Shown here piece after piece: positions 44,182-52,015 of a stretch of 64,000 bases of DNA (positions are counted from its first letter, which is position 1; each line of letters begins with the position of its first letter). The position numbers and the translations under genes were made by a program. Location of the stretch: NCBI GenBank assembly GCA_002298915.1, contig DBML01000009.1, forward strand, positions 18,685 to 82,684, read 5' to 3'. This DNA comes from Clostridium sp. UBA699. GTDB lineage: Bacteria; Bacillota; Clostridia; Clostridiales; Clostridiaceae. Under the pieces are notes generated by a model, which saw only the letters and a list, made by a program, of their open reading frames with translations, made no database searches and was not told the DNA's origin.

Positions 44182-45564
44182 CTATTCGATTGGCTCCAGA
44201 TATGCCTGGAAGTGTCTCAGTATCTCAGGCTCCCAAGTTATTTTGTAGCCTTTTACGGAAGCCGCTCTCTCCTTGATTGCGATGAGTGCGTCAGCCATTA
44301 TGTCTATGTGCGCCTGTGTGTAGACCCTTCTTGGGATCGCAAGCCTTGTGAACTCGAAGTCAGCCTTGAGCTGTTCCTTTGTGTCAGGGTCGTTGCCAAG
44401 CATGTATGAGCCGATGTCGCAGGCACGGATTCCTGCCTCCCTGTAGAGCTCTAACGCAAGAGCCTGGCCAGGGAATTCGTAGTAAGGTATGTGAGGGAAC
44501 ATCGCCTTCGCGTCAACGAACACTCCGTGTCCTCCAACCGGTGACTGGTATGCAATTCCTGCATCGTCAAGCCTTGCAGCCAGGTATTCCATCTGTCCTA
44601 TCCTGTATCTCAGGTAGTTCTCGTCGAGCCCTTCGTAGAGTCCTATTGCGAGTGCTTCGAGGTCTCTTCCCGAAAGTCCGCCGTAGGAGATGAAGCCTTC
44701 GTAGGATATTGTCCTGACCTTTATCTTTCCAACGAGGTCATCGTTCTTCTTTACGCCGATGAGTCCTCCCATGTTTACAATAGTGTCCTTCTTTGCGCTC
44801 ATTGTGAAAGTGTCAGCCATGCCGAACATAGTCTTTATTATGTCCTTTATCGACATGTTCTTGCACTCTTCCTCGCGCTGCTTGCAGAAGTAAGCGTTCT
44901 CTGCGTATCTTGCTGCGTCTATGTTGTAGTGGATGCCGTACTTCTTGCAGATAGCTGCTGTCTCTCTTACGTTTGCGAGTGATACAGGCTGTCCTCCTGC
45001 GGAGTTGTTTGTGATTGTGGTTATGATGCAGCCGATGTTCTCAGGGCCATACTGGTTGATGAGCTTTTCGAGCTTCTCGTTGTCCATGTTGCCTTTGAAA
45101 GGAGCTCTGATTACAGGGTCAGCAGCTTCCTTGACTGTGCAGTCTATAGCTCTTGCGCCTGCCAACTCTACGTGAGCCCTTGTTGTGTCGAAGTGCATGT
45201 TTGAAATGGAGTACTTTCCTTCTCCCAGAAGGATTGGGAAAAGAACCTTTTCAGCAGCACGTCCCTGGTGCACAGGCTGGATGAATTCGTATCCGAATAT
45301 GTCCTGTCCTGCTTCAACGAGCTTGTAATAGCTGCTTGAGCCCGCATAGGCCTCGTCGCCTCTCATTATGCCTGCCCACTGCTCCTGGCTCATGGCGTTG
45401 GTTCCGCTGTCAGTCAAAAGATCTATATAGCAGTCTTCCCCTGCCAGGTAGAACACGTTGTATCTTGCCTTCTTAAGTCTTTCTTCTCTCTCTTCTCTTG
45501 ATAGAACCTTTATAGTCTCAACCATCTTGATTCTAAACGGTTCCGGAATGTACTTAATTCCCAT
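44182..45564 (-). CDS. tnaA: Tryptophanase
   Basis: 460 residues of the PLP-dependent beta-eliminating lyase family: [48 protein letters not shown] and the PLP-Lys motif [15 protein letters not shown]. At the two substrate-discriminating positions it carries Asp (MHFDTTRAH) and no Arg ([11 protein letters not shown]), as in tryptophanase and unlike tyrosine phenol-lyase. It converts tryptophan to indole, pyruvate and ammonia. RBS GAGGAGG. It lies downstream of a lysR gene on the same strand. Confidence 0.88.
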   Translation of the reverse strand: MGIKYIPEPFRIKMVETIKVLSREEREERLKKARYNVFYLAGEDCYIDLLTDSGTNAMSQEQWAGIMRGDEAYAGSSSYYKLVEAGQDIFGYEFIQPVHQGRAAEKVLFPILLGEGKYSISNMHFDTTRAHVELAGARAIDCTVKEAADPVIRAPFKGNMDNEKLEKLINQYGPENIGCIITTITNNSAGGQPVSLANVRETAAICKKYGIHYNIDAARYAENAYFCKQREEECKNMSIKDIIKTMFGMADTFTMSAKKDTIVNMGGLIGVKKNDDLVGKIKVRTISYEGFISYGGLSGRDLEALAIGLYEGLDENYLRYRIGQMEYLAARLDDAGIAYQSPVGGHGVFVDAKAMFPHIPYYEFPGQALALELYREAGIRACDIGSYMLGNDPDTKEQLKADFEFTRLAIPRRVYTQAHIDIMADALIAIKERAASVKGYKITWEPEILRHFQAYLEPIE

Positions 45565-45660
45565 TTTAATACTACCTCCTCTTGATTGTGCAGGTCTCTT
45601 GCCTACAAGGAAATAGTACCACCTTTCGAATTGTTTGAATAATGTTTACTTTTTATATGC

Positions 45661-45685
45661 CAGCTATAACCGAAAGTTATAACTG
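45661..45685 (-). other. Hairpin at the lysR-tnaA junction
   Basis: CAGUUAUAAC and GUUAUAGCUG form ten consecutive pairs (one G-U) around UUUCG, overlapping the lysR stop codon. No U-run follows, so it is more likely an RNA processing or stabilising element or an operator than a terminator. Confidence 0.45.
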
Positions 45686-46579
45686 CTTCTGCAGCAGTTC
45701 TATGAACTCATGGACCTTTGCCGGCAGCGTATCGTTTTTCCTCTTTATCCAGCCCACGCTGATGCGGATATCGCAGTTTGCTATGGGGATGGCCTTAACC
45801 CCGATCTCCTTTTCGAAATCCTCGTTCCATGCGGTTTCAATGCATACCATGTCGGTCGTTGTCAGGAGCCTGAGCCTCGTGAAATAGTCGCTTACGAACA
45901 TGGTCTTTTCGAACTGAGTGAAGTGAACCCCATCCACCTCGAACAGGTAGGAGAGGTTTGAGAAGTAGTCGTCCGGGGCCCTCATCACTGTGCAGTCGAC
46001 GAGCTCCTGCATCCTTATAACGTCGCGGTCGTAGAAGGGGCTGTTTTTCCCCACGTGAACGTACCAGGTGTCCCTTGCAAGCTCGCGGTACTCGAGGTTC
46101 TTCGCCTTCAGCAGCCTTGCAACCTCCTTGTCCTGCACGTCGTTCACCTCTATTATCCCTATGTCGGCCTGAAGGTTTACTATGCTGTCGATGGTGCTGG
46201 ACACCCTTTCCTCCTTCAGTGTGACCTCTATGTGCCTCTCCCTGTTCCTTTCGTAGAACTCCCCCAGGACCTTGTAAAGGACAGGGCAGGGGTAGGCGGA
46301 GATGCTTATGCTGTCAGGCGTCTGAGGTTTCGATATGCCCTGTATCATGTCAAGCTGCCTGTGCATGGTCTTGACGTACTTGTAGAGCCTGTAGCCGTCC
46401 TCAGTTAGCTTGACACCCTTGTTGGTCCTGTCGAATATCTTTATGTCGAGCTCCTTCTCCAGGTTCCTGATGGCCTTGCTCAGGTTGGGCTGGCTCATGA
46501 AGAGCGCCTCGGCAGCCTTGTTCATGCTGCTGGTCTCAGCCACCTTTTCGAATATGATAAGCTGCTGCAGTTGGATCAT
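45677..46579 (-). CDS. LysR-type transcriptional regulator
   Basis: 300 residues. N-terminal winged HTH (LQQLIIFEKVAETSSMNKAA, EALFMSQPNLSKAIRNLEKE) and a substrate-binding domain. Because it precedes tnaA on the same strand, it may control tryptophan degradation; direct evidence is absent. RBS GGAGGT. A 14-base inverted repeat lies just upstream of its start. Confidence 0.88.
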   Translation of the reverse strand: MIQLQQLIIFEKVAETSSMNKAAEALFMSQPNLSKAIRNLEKELDIKIFDRTNKGVKLTEDGYRLYKYVKTMHRQLDMIQGISKPQTPDSISISAYPCPVLYKVLGEFYERNRERHIEVTLKEERVSSTIDSIVNLQADIGIIEVNDVQDKEVARLLKAKNLEYRELARDTWYVHVGKNSPFYDRDVIRMQELVDCTVMRAPDDYFSNLSYLFEVDGVHFTQFEKTMFVSDYFTRLRLLTTTDMVCIETAWNEDFEKEIGVKAIPIANCDIRISVGWIKRKNDTLPAKVHEFIELLQKQL

Positions 46580-46597
46580 TGTTTACCTCCACTAAAA

Positions 46598-46634
46598 AAA
46601 CGTGATAACATAATTATAGCATGTTATCACGTTT
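46598..46634. promoter_or_regulatory. 14-base perfect inverted repeat upstream of lysR
   Basis: AAACGTGATAACAT (46598-46611) and ATGTTATCACGTTT (46621-46634), 9-base spacer containing a minus-strand TATAAT-like sequence. It could be an autoregulatory operator or, because T7 follows it on the minus strand, a weak terminator for read-through from the ncRNA upstream. Confidence 0.6.
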
Positions 46635-46654
46635 ATTCCTTCAGCTGATTTTGA

Positions 46655-47172
46655 GCAAAATTATAACCACCAGCCGGTTTTGATATGCCGAGTGGTGGTT
46701 ATGCAGATCCTGCTCCGATATTGTAGTTTGAGTTTTCTATTTCCTTCTCACCTTTTCCTTCTTGAATTATTGCCGTCGCGGTCCCGCATTTACGGCAATT
46801 TTGTGCTGGTTAAGCCAGGAACATTCTTTTGTCCTCTCAGCATCCTCGGGATACCCGCTGCCTGTACCTACAATGCACCTAACAGCATTTACCCTGCCCA
46901 GCTGCGATCGAACGTTTTAATAGGAAGCCTCAATCGGTGTGCCGCATGTCATTGCTCAGGCACCTTGGTCTGTACCTGGCAGCATCGGCTCATCTCGCTG
47001 AGTTTTTGTTTTGAAGCTTCGCTTCTGAAGCCTGCTCCAGTTTCATCCTGCATGCACGAACCATGTGCTCCTGCAGACTTGTCTGATGCTGCTTCCGAAG
47101 AAAACCTTCAGATATTCGGGCTATATTCAGTTTTACTGGATAGGATCTGCGGGAAGAAATTTCTTTCTTCTT
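46655..47172 (-). ncRNA. Large structured ncRNA 1 (candidate new family)
   Basis: About 520 nt intergenic transcript inferred from a strong promoter (47179-47207) and a terminal hairpin (46663-46702, arms ATAACCACCA/TGGTGGTTAT). Near the 5' end GCAGAUCCU (47142-47150) pairs perfectly with AGGAUCUGC (46703-46711) just before the terminator, enclosing the whole RNA. Its 5' block (47141-47175) is nearly identical to that of ncRNA 2 and the 3' block GGUGAGAAGG (in 46737-46763) is shared with ncRNA 2 and 3. No protein-coding signal is convincing on either strand. It matches none of 6S, tmRNA or RNase P by sequence I recognise. Confidence 0.75.
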
Positions 47173-47178
47173 GAGGTT

Positions 47179-47207
47179 ATTATAGCACCGTCATCGTCTG
47201 AATACAA
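47179..47207 (-). promoter_or_regulatory. Promoter of ncRNA 1
   Basis: TTGTAT (47202-47207), 17 bases, TATAAT (47179-47184) on the minus strand; the flanking upstream sequence TCAGAAAATATA is also conserved in the ncRNA 2 promoter. Confidence 0.8.
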
Positions 47208-47276
47208 TATATTTTCTGAATATTGATTTTATTATATTTCGTTTATTCAGATTTAACCGCGCAGTAAAATTTCCTG

Positions 47277-47462
47277 CTACGGCTCTTCGAAATATTCTCC
47301 CGGGTCGTCCTCGAAGGCATCCCTGTACAAAGCCATGATCTCCTGTGGAGATTTGCCGTGCAGGTTTCTTTCGTAGTCGCTTGAGAACCCCGCTGTTTCG
47401 TAGTACTGCTGAAGCTCCTCGATCATCTGGTTAAGGTTCTTTGCTTTTCCCTTCGGTTTCAT
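47277..47462 (-). CDS. Small acidic hypothetical protein
   Basis: 61 residues starting at the ATG 47460-47462 behind AAGGAGGGG. Sequence features: basic start KPKGKAKNLNQ, helix MIEELQQYYETAGFSSDYER, and SPQEIMALYRDAFEDDPGEY. No recognised family, no membrane segment, no Cys. It follows an unrelated icd gene region and precedes ncRNA 1. The RBS quality supports a real gene. Confidence 0.65.
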   Translation of the reverse strand: MKPKGKAKNLNQMIEELQQYYETAGFSSDYERNLHGKSPQEIMALYRDAFEDDPGEYFEEP

Positions 47463-47558
47463 GCTAACCCCTCCTTGATAATTTGATTGCTTTTGTAGAA
47501 GAATCCCCTCCAAAGTTACACCGTATCTTACTGTGCCTGCTCCAAAGGGGATCTAATC

Positions 47559-48767
47559 TTACATCATTTTTGCAAGTCTGCTGTTTATCTCGTCCAGAAT
47601 CTCTGTAGTGTTAACTATCCTTATGCTGCCCTGCGCAAGCTTTGCCAGGTCTCCAGTTATGACTCCGTCCTGGAAGGTGTCGATGGTGGCCTTCTCAAGC
47701 TTGTCCGCGAACTTCATGAGGTCAGGATTCCCGTCAATCTCCCCTCTTTTCCTGAGGGCTCCCGTCCATGCGTATATCGTTGCTATCGGGTTGACAGAGG
47801 TCTGCTCTCCCTTGAGGTGCATGTAGTACTGGTCCTGAACCGTTCCATGGGCTGCCTCGTACTCGTAGTTTCCGTCAGGGGATACAAGCACAGAAGACAT
47901 CATTGCGATGGATCCGAACGCCGCTGCGACCATGTCGCTCATGACGTCACCGTCATAGTTCTTGCAGGCCCAGATCACGCCTCCGTCTATCTTTATTATG
48001 TTGGCAACTGCTGCATCTATAAGTGTGTAGATGTACCTTATGCCCGCTTCCTCGAACTTCTCCTTGTACTCGTTGTCGTACATGTCCTGGAATATATCCT
48101 TGAAAGTGTGGTCGTATTTCTTGGATATCGTGTCCTTGCTGGAGAACCACAGGTCCTGCTTAACGTCTAGCGCGTAGTTGAAGCAGCTCCTGGCAAAGCT
48201 TTCGATGGACTTGTTCATGTTGTGCATACCCATCACTATCCCCGGTGCGGAGAACTTCTGGATGAGCTCCCTCTTCTCCTCGCCGCTTTCAGAGGTGAAA
48301 ACAAGCTCGCACTTTCCTTTTTCCTCTATCTTCATCTCTGCAGCCTTGTAGATGTCCCCGTATGCATGCCTTGCAATTGTTATAGGCCTTTTCCAGGTCC
48401 TCACGAAAGGTTCCACGTTGTTTATGAGGATCGGCACGCGGAAGACTGTTCCGTCCAGTATTGCTCTAATAGTCCCGTTAGGGCTCTTCCACATCTCTGT
48501 GAGGTTGTACTCCTTGACCCTCTGGGCGTTTGGAGTTATCGTAGCGCACTTTACCGATACGCCGTATTTCTTGTTCGCGTTTGCAGCGTCGATTGTGACC
48601 TGGTCCTTTGTAAGCTCCCTGTTAGCAAGTCCGAGGTCGTAGTATTCGGTTTTGAGGTCGATGTATGGTGAAAGAAGTTTATCCTTTATCATTTTCCAGA
48701 TGATCCTGGTCATCTCGTCTCCGTCCATCTCAACCAAAGGCACGGTCATTTTAATTTTTTCTGCCAT
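47559..48767 (-). CDS. icd: NADP-dependent isocitrate dehydrogenase (eukaryote-like type II)
   Basis: 402 residues. VPLVEMDGDEMTRIIWKMIK, TPNAQRVKEYNLTEMWKSPN, GTVFRVPILINN, YEAAHGTVQDQYYMHLKGEQ place it in the homodimeric type II group close to eukaryotic cytosolic IDH, not in the E. coli-type. It oxidises isocitrate to 2-oxoglutarate with NADP+. No other TCA genes adjoin it. RBS AAAGGGG. Confidence 0.95.
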   Translation of the reverse strand: MAEKIKMTVPLVEMDGDEMTRIIWKMIKDKLLSPYIDLKTEYYDLGLANRELTKDQVTIDAANANKKYGVSVKCATITPNAQRVKEYNLTEMWKSPNGTIRAILDGTVFRVPILINNVEPFVRTWKRPITIARHAYGDIYKAAEMKIEEKGKCELVFTSESGEEKRELIQKFSAPGIVMGMHNMNKSIESFARSCFNYALDVKQDLWFSSKDTISKKYDHTFKDIFQDMYDNEYKEKFEEAGIRYIYTLIDAAVANIIKIDGGVIWACKNYDGDVMSDMVAAAFGSIAMMSSVLVSPDGNYEYEAAHGTVQDQYYMHLKGEQTSVNPIATIYAWTGALRKRGEIDGNPDLMKFADKLEKATIDTFQDGVITGDLAKLAQGSIRIVNTTEILDEINSRLAKMM

Positions 48768-48856
48768 AGAGTAATTGCCCCTTTCAAACTATTTATATTA
48801 TAATTATACACTATTTCTGAATTTATTAAAGTCCAATTTGATGCATGGGAGAGCCA

Positions 48857-49687
48857 TTATTCCTCCAGCGGCTGGCACGCAGGGCAGTAGTAGACGCTTC
48901 CGCCCATGTATGCTTCCTTCCTGATCTCTCCTCCGCATTTGGGACATGGATTTTTATGAGTCCTGCTGGACATAAGCGTCCTGTAGCCTCCAGGCTTTCC
49001 TAGAAGGTCCTTTTCCATATCCCTCCCCCCCTTGTCAGCCATCTCCGCCAAAGTCTCCTTAAGGCTCCTGAATAGCTCCTTCTTCTCCTTTTCCTTAAGG
49101 CTCTTTAGCTTTCTTTTAGGGTTTAGCCCTGCATTGAACAGGATGTCCTGCAGCACGCCGTTGCCGAGCCCGGGTATGCGCTGCTCTGTTGCCAGGAAAG
49201 CCTTTAGGCTCAGCGTCTGCTTCGCAGCCCCCAGGAGGCTTCCGAAATATTTTTCGTCGAAGCTGTCAGAGAGCGGCGATATCTTCCCCCTTGCCCCAGC
49301 GTAGTACTCGTTGTCGAAGGTGCCTTCCCTGAACACCCACACACCTCCGTACATCTGCACCGAGCAGACGAGCGCCGTCCTGTCCTCGAACCCTATGAGC
49401 AGCTGGTGCTTGGCCGGAACTTTTTCACCTTTGGCCAGGAACCTGGTTGTTGCTCCGTCGCTCAGCAGTATCCTCATGTCACCCGCTTCTATTTCGACCA
49501 TGCCGCCTGCAGGCTTCGCTTCGCCGATCCTCTTGCCTTTAAGAAGATTGCCGTAGCCTTCAGGATCTCCGGCGTAAAAGGCGAACCTGTGCGGCGATTT
49601 GTTTGCTGTAACGCTCTTTATTATTTTCCCTTTGACGGTTTTGTTGAGCTGCACTGACAGCACCCTGCTTTCAGGTATCTCTAGCAT
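48857..49687 (-). CDS. Fpg/Nei (MutM)-family DNA glycosylase-like protein lacking Pro-1
   Basis: 276 residues when started at 49685-49687 behind GGTGGG. The H2TH-like part (RIPGLGNGVLQDILFNAGLN) and C-terminal zinc finger (NPCPKCGGEIRK...VYYCPACQ) are intact. The N-terminus reads MLEIPESRVLS where active Fpg enzymes have MPELPE, so the Pro nucleophile used for Schiff-base chemistry is replaced by Leu. It may bind lesions without cleaving, or use another residue. The longer frame would begin inside ncRNA 2's terminator and is rejected. Confidence 0.85.
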   Translation of the reverse strand: MLEIPESRVLSVQLNKTVKGKIIKSVTANKSPHRFAFYAGDPEGYGNLLKGKRIGEAKPAGGMVEIEAGDMRILLSDGATTRFLAKGEKVPAKHQLLIGFEDRTALVCSVQMYGGVWVFREGTFDNEYYAGARGKISPLSDSFDEKYFGSLLGAAKQTLSLKAFLATEQRIPGLGNGVLQDILFNAGLNPKRKLKSLKEKEKKELFRSLKETLAEMADKGGRDMEKDLLGKPGGYRTLMSSRTHKNPCPKCGGEIRKEAYMGGSVYYCPACQPLEE

Positions 49688-49717
49688 ATGTACATCCCAC
49701 CCTTTCATAGCGCTGTG

Positions 49718-50080
49718 CAACAAAAACCACCAATCAGCTAAACTCAACTAATTGGTGGTCTAAGCAAATCCTAATCTGCTTCTATGCTGGATCGGTTCTT
49801 CTATAGTCCTTCTCACCCATTTCCTTCTTATTTTACCGGGCCTCAGAACAGGCATCGGTAATATTGATCGGTTGTGGCAGAATCGTTTTTGGCTTTCGCC
49901 TTGAACAAAAACTTGTGAATCTTTTTTCCTTGCTGACAGTATGCCTACAGGCTATCTTGACCACGGTGACCTTGGTCTGTCCCGTGTAGTTGCTGTTATG
50001 GCACTTACCAGTGAGGAAAGGATTTCAAAATTTAAGGATATTTTAGATTAGGATCTGTGGGAAGAAATTTCTATCTTCTT
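49718..50080 (-). ncRNA. Structured ncRNA 2 (same candidate family)
   Basis: About 360 nt from promoter 50087-50115 to an intrinsic terminator (ACCACCAAT 49726-49734 / ATTGGTGGT 49751-49759, then T5). CAGAUCCUAAUCU (50045-50057) pairs with AGAUUAGGAUUUG (49765-49777), closing the molecule. It shares the first ~35 nt and the GGGUGAGAAGG...AUAGAAG block (49801-49829) with ncRNA 1, plus ACAGACCAAGGU in the middle. The interior differs in length by about 150 nt between the two, as expected for homologous structured RNAs with variable arms. Confidence 0.78.
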
Positions 50081-50086
50081 AGATTA

Positions 50087-50115
50087 ATTATAGCATTTAT
50101 ATTGTCAGAATACAA
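50087..50115 (-). promoter_or_regulatory. Promoter of ncRNA 2
   Basis: TTGTAT (50110-50115), 17 bases, TATAAT (50087-50092) on the minus strand, with the same upstream element as ncRNA 1. Confidence 0.8.
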
Positions 50116-50140
50116 TATATTTTCTGATAATTTCTTAAGC

Positions 50141-50169
50141 TTGACACCAACCTGCTCTGGATATAGAAT
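50141..50169 (+). promoter_or_regulatory. Promoter of the RiPP genes
   Basis: TTGACA (50141-50146), 17 bases, TAGAAT (50164-50169); divergent from the ncRNA 2 promoter about 26 bases away. Confidence 0.7.
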
Positions 50170-50250
50170 TATTGCAAAGCGAGAATATTCAGCTAATTTA
50201 TCCGGCGCAGACCACGGGCAAAATTGGTATAACCGAGAGAGGAGTAACTA

Positions 50251-51630
50251 ATGGATGAAGCAAGAGCTAAAGTAGTTTTTCCAGCCTACGGAATCATTCT
50301 GACGCGCGGCAGCAGATACGTGGCCTTCAACCCCCAAACTTTTGTTGCTGCGGAGATTAATTCTTCCGCAAAACTCTTTTTAGAAATACTGCGCGAGCCT
50401 GCAGAAATACACAAGGTGGTTGAAGAGTTTAAGATTCTTACGGGCATGCCGAAGGAGAGCGCCTCAAAGATTCAAAAGCTGCTGCAGAAATGGGAAGTGG
50501 ACGGGCTTCTGGAGCAGCACCCATTAAAAAGGGAAGGATTGGAATGGCGCTTCACCCCTCAGCTGGATGCTAACCCACAGGCGATCTACATATCGCTGAC
50601 ATCGGAATGTAACCAATCCTGCGTTTACTGCTTCAATTCATCAAGCAGAAGTATCCAGGCTGAGAACGGAAAACGCGAGCTGGATGCGGGCCAGTGGAAA
50701 AAGGTGCTTGAAGAAGCTAGGGAAATCGGATTCGGGCAGATAAATTTCACCGGCGGGGAACCTCTTCTCTCACCACATCTTAAGGAGGTGGCAGAGGATG
50801 CGAAGGCGTTGGGATTTCAGGTGAAGCTCCTCACCAACGGTACACTGATTGATGAAGAATGGACTAGATGGATACTCAATAACATTGATATTGTAAACAT
50901 ATCGTTGGACAGCTCGCGACCGGAAGAGCATGACAGAGTTCGCGGAGAAGGTACTTTCATTAAGGCGATATCGGGAATAAAGCAACTTGTGAGGGCTGGG
51001 CATCCCTCTGTCATAGCACGTCCTGTGGTGACATGCTGCAACGTTTCCAATCTGTCGGATCTGGTAGATTTTCTCCACTTTAACTTGGGCTGCAAAATAG
51101 GTCCGCCAACCATATGTGTGCCGAACAGTTTGGAGGAGCTTACCGGATCGGAACCGCTGCTTCCGGAATTCAGTGAGTATTTCGATTCCATTGTAAGATT
51201 TACTGACAAAGCCGCCATGCTTGCGGGGCATACGCCTTGGGAACACCCGGAGCTCAAGTACGCCTGCCGTTGCGGAACCGGAGCTGTAACATTGTCTATC
51301 GATCCTCAGGGAGATATCTATCCATGTCAGGCACTGCATACACAGGACATGTTCAGCGGAAATGTTCTTGAGAAAAGCCTTAAAGAGATATATTTCAATT
51401 CAGAAGTCCTTAATCATATACGGACATTTGCGCTGGATTCAATCGAACAATGCAAAGACTGCAGTCTGGTAACCGTATGCGGAACAGGCTGCCGTGCCAT
51501 CGCCCACAATTTATACGGGAGCCTCTCATCCTACAACCAATTGTTTTGTCCCCTTTATAAGGAAGCATCCTATGAGCGAATCTGGAGATGGATCGACCAA
51601 CAAGCGCAATTCAGCGTAGTATCAATATGA
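50251..51630 (+). CDS. Radical SAM/SPASM peptide maturase with N-terminal PqqD-like domain
   Basis: 459 residues. Residues about 10-95 resemble the PqqD/RRE peptide-binding domain (VAFNPQTFVAAEINSSAKLF). The radical SAM core has CNQSCVYC (Cys 120, 124, 127) and the GGEP motif at 168-171. The C-terminal SPASM part has Cys at 339, 341, 359, 401, 404, 410, 414 and 433 (CRCGTG, PQGDIYPCQA, CKDCSLVTVCGTGC), sufficient for two auxiliary clusters. This is the architecture of thioether- or C-C-crosslinking RiPP maturases (sactipeptide, ranthipeptide and related). Precursor gene 19 bases downstream. Arg codons are mainly CGN, unlike neighbours. Confidence 0.9.
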   Translation: MDEARAKVVFPAYGIILTRGSRYVAFNPQTFVAAEINSSAKLFLEILREPAEIHKVVEEFKILTGMPKESASKIQKLLQKWEVDGLLEQHPLKREGLEWRFTPQLDANPQAIYISLTSECNQSCVYCFNSSSRSIQAENGKRELDAGQWKKVLEEAREIGFGQINFTGGEPLLSPHLKEVAEDAKALGFQVKLLTNGTLIDEEWTRWILNNIDIVNISLDSSRPEEHDRVRGEGTFIKAISGIKQLVRAGHPSVIARPVVTCCNVSNLSDLVDFLHFNLGCKIGPPTICVPNSLEELTGSEPLLPEFSEYFDSIVRFTDKAAMLAGHTPWEHPELKYACRCGTGAVTLSIDPQGDIYPCQALHTQDMFSGNVLEKSLKEIYFNSEVLNHIRTFALDSIEQCKDCSLVTVCGTGCRAIAHNLYGSLSSYNQLFCPLYKEASYERIWRWIDQQAQFSVVSI

Positions 51631-51649
51631 TAGGGAGGAGGTGACAAAA

Positions 51650-51916
51650 ATGAGTCAAATTAACGAACTGGAGCAGAGCCTGCAGAAGAAACTTGCTGCT
51701 ATGGACGAAAAAATTGCATGCGACAGCAGGCTAATGCAGCTGTACCGCTCTGATCCCGGCGCTTTCATCGAAGCTCTTGAACTTCTGCCAGAAGAAAAAG
51801 CCCTTTTCAAAGTCAGCTTCGAGGAACAGCCAACGCGCAACTGTGAGTGCTGCGCAGTATTCTTCGGAAGCTGCGGTGTCGGATGCGGCACATATGGAGG
51901 AACGGCAGTCGGCTAA
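51650..51916 (+). CDS. Cys-rich RiPP precursor peptide
   Basis: 88 residues with a classic RBS AGGAGGTGA. A charged, helical leader (about 1-60; ALELLPEEKALFKVSFEE) is followed by a C-terminal core NCECCAVFFGSCGVGCGTY and GGTAVG with five Cys (65, 67, 68, 75, 79), Gly/small residues and no charged residue apart from one Glu. Gene order (maturase then precursor), leader/core contrast and proximity support it as the substrate of the radical SAM enzyme. The leader-core boundary (perhaps after TRN) and the cross-link type are inference. No exporter or protease gene is adjacent. Confidence 0.85.
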   Translation: MSQINELEQSLQKKLAAMDEKIACDSRLMQLYRSDPGAFIEALELLPEEKALFKVSFEEQPTRNCECCAVFFGSCGVGCGTYGGTAVG

Positions 51917-51930
51917 TGCTTCATAGACGA

Positions 51931-51965
51931 AAACACAGGTATGCTGTTATACCTGTGTTTTTTAT
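51931..51965 (+). terminator. Terminator after the RiPP precursor
   Basis: AACACAGGTAT (51932-51942) pairs with ATACCTGTGTT (51949-51959), followed by T5; it closes the two-gene unit. Confidence 0.9.
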
Positions 51966-52015
51966 GTTAGTTTATTTTTTTAACAAACCGTGTGGAAATA
52001 CCTCGCTCTGGCGAC

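Noticed and set aside
44182..45564. Tyrosine phenol-lyase annotation
   Set aside because: Asp instead of Thr in FDTTRAH and lack of the TPL Arg near the C-terminus favour tryptophanase.
46680..47174. A 164-residue plus-strand reading frame across ncRNA 1
   Set aside because: It lies antisense to a promoter-terminator unit with long-range complementarity, has no RBS, and its composition (Cys/Ser/Leu mix without domain) looks like chance.
47514..47558. Terminator between icd and the small gene
   Set aside because: Only a seven-base stem with a long loop and no clear T-run.
46655..50080. Insertion-sequence or intron origin of the repeated ncRNA blocks
   Set aside because: No transposase, target-site duplication or splice-site signature; similarity is limited to promoter, ends and a short block, as for homologous RNAs.
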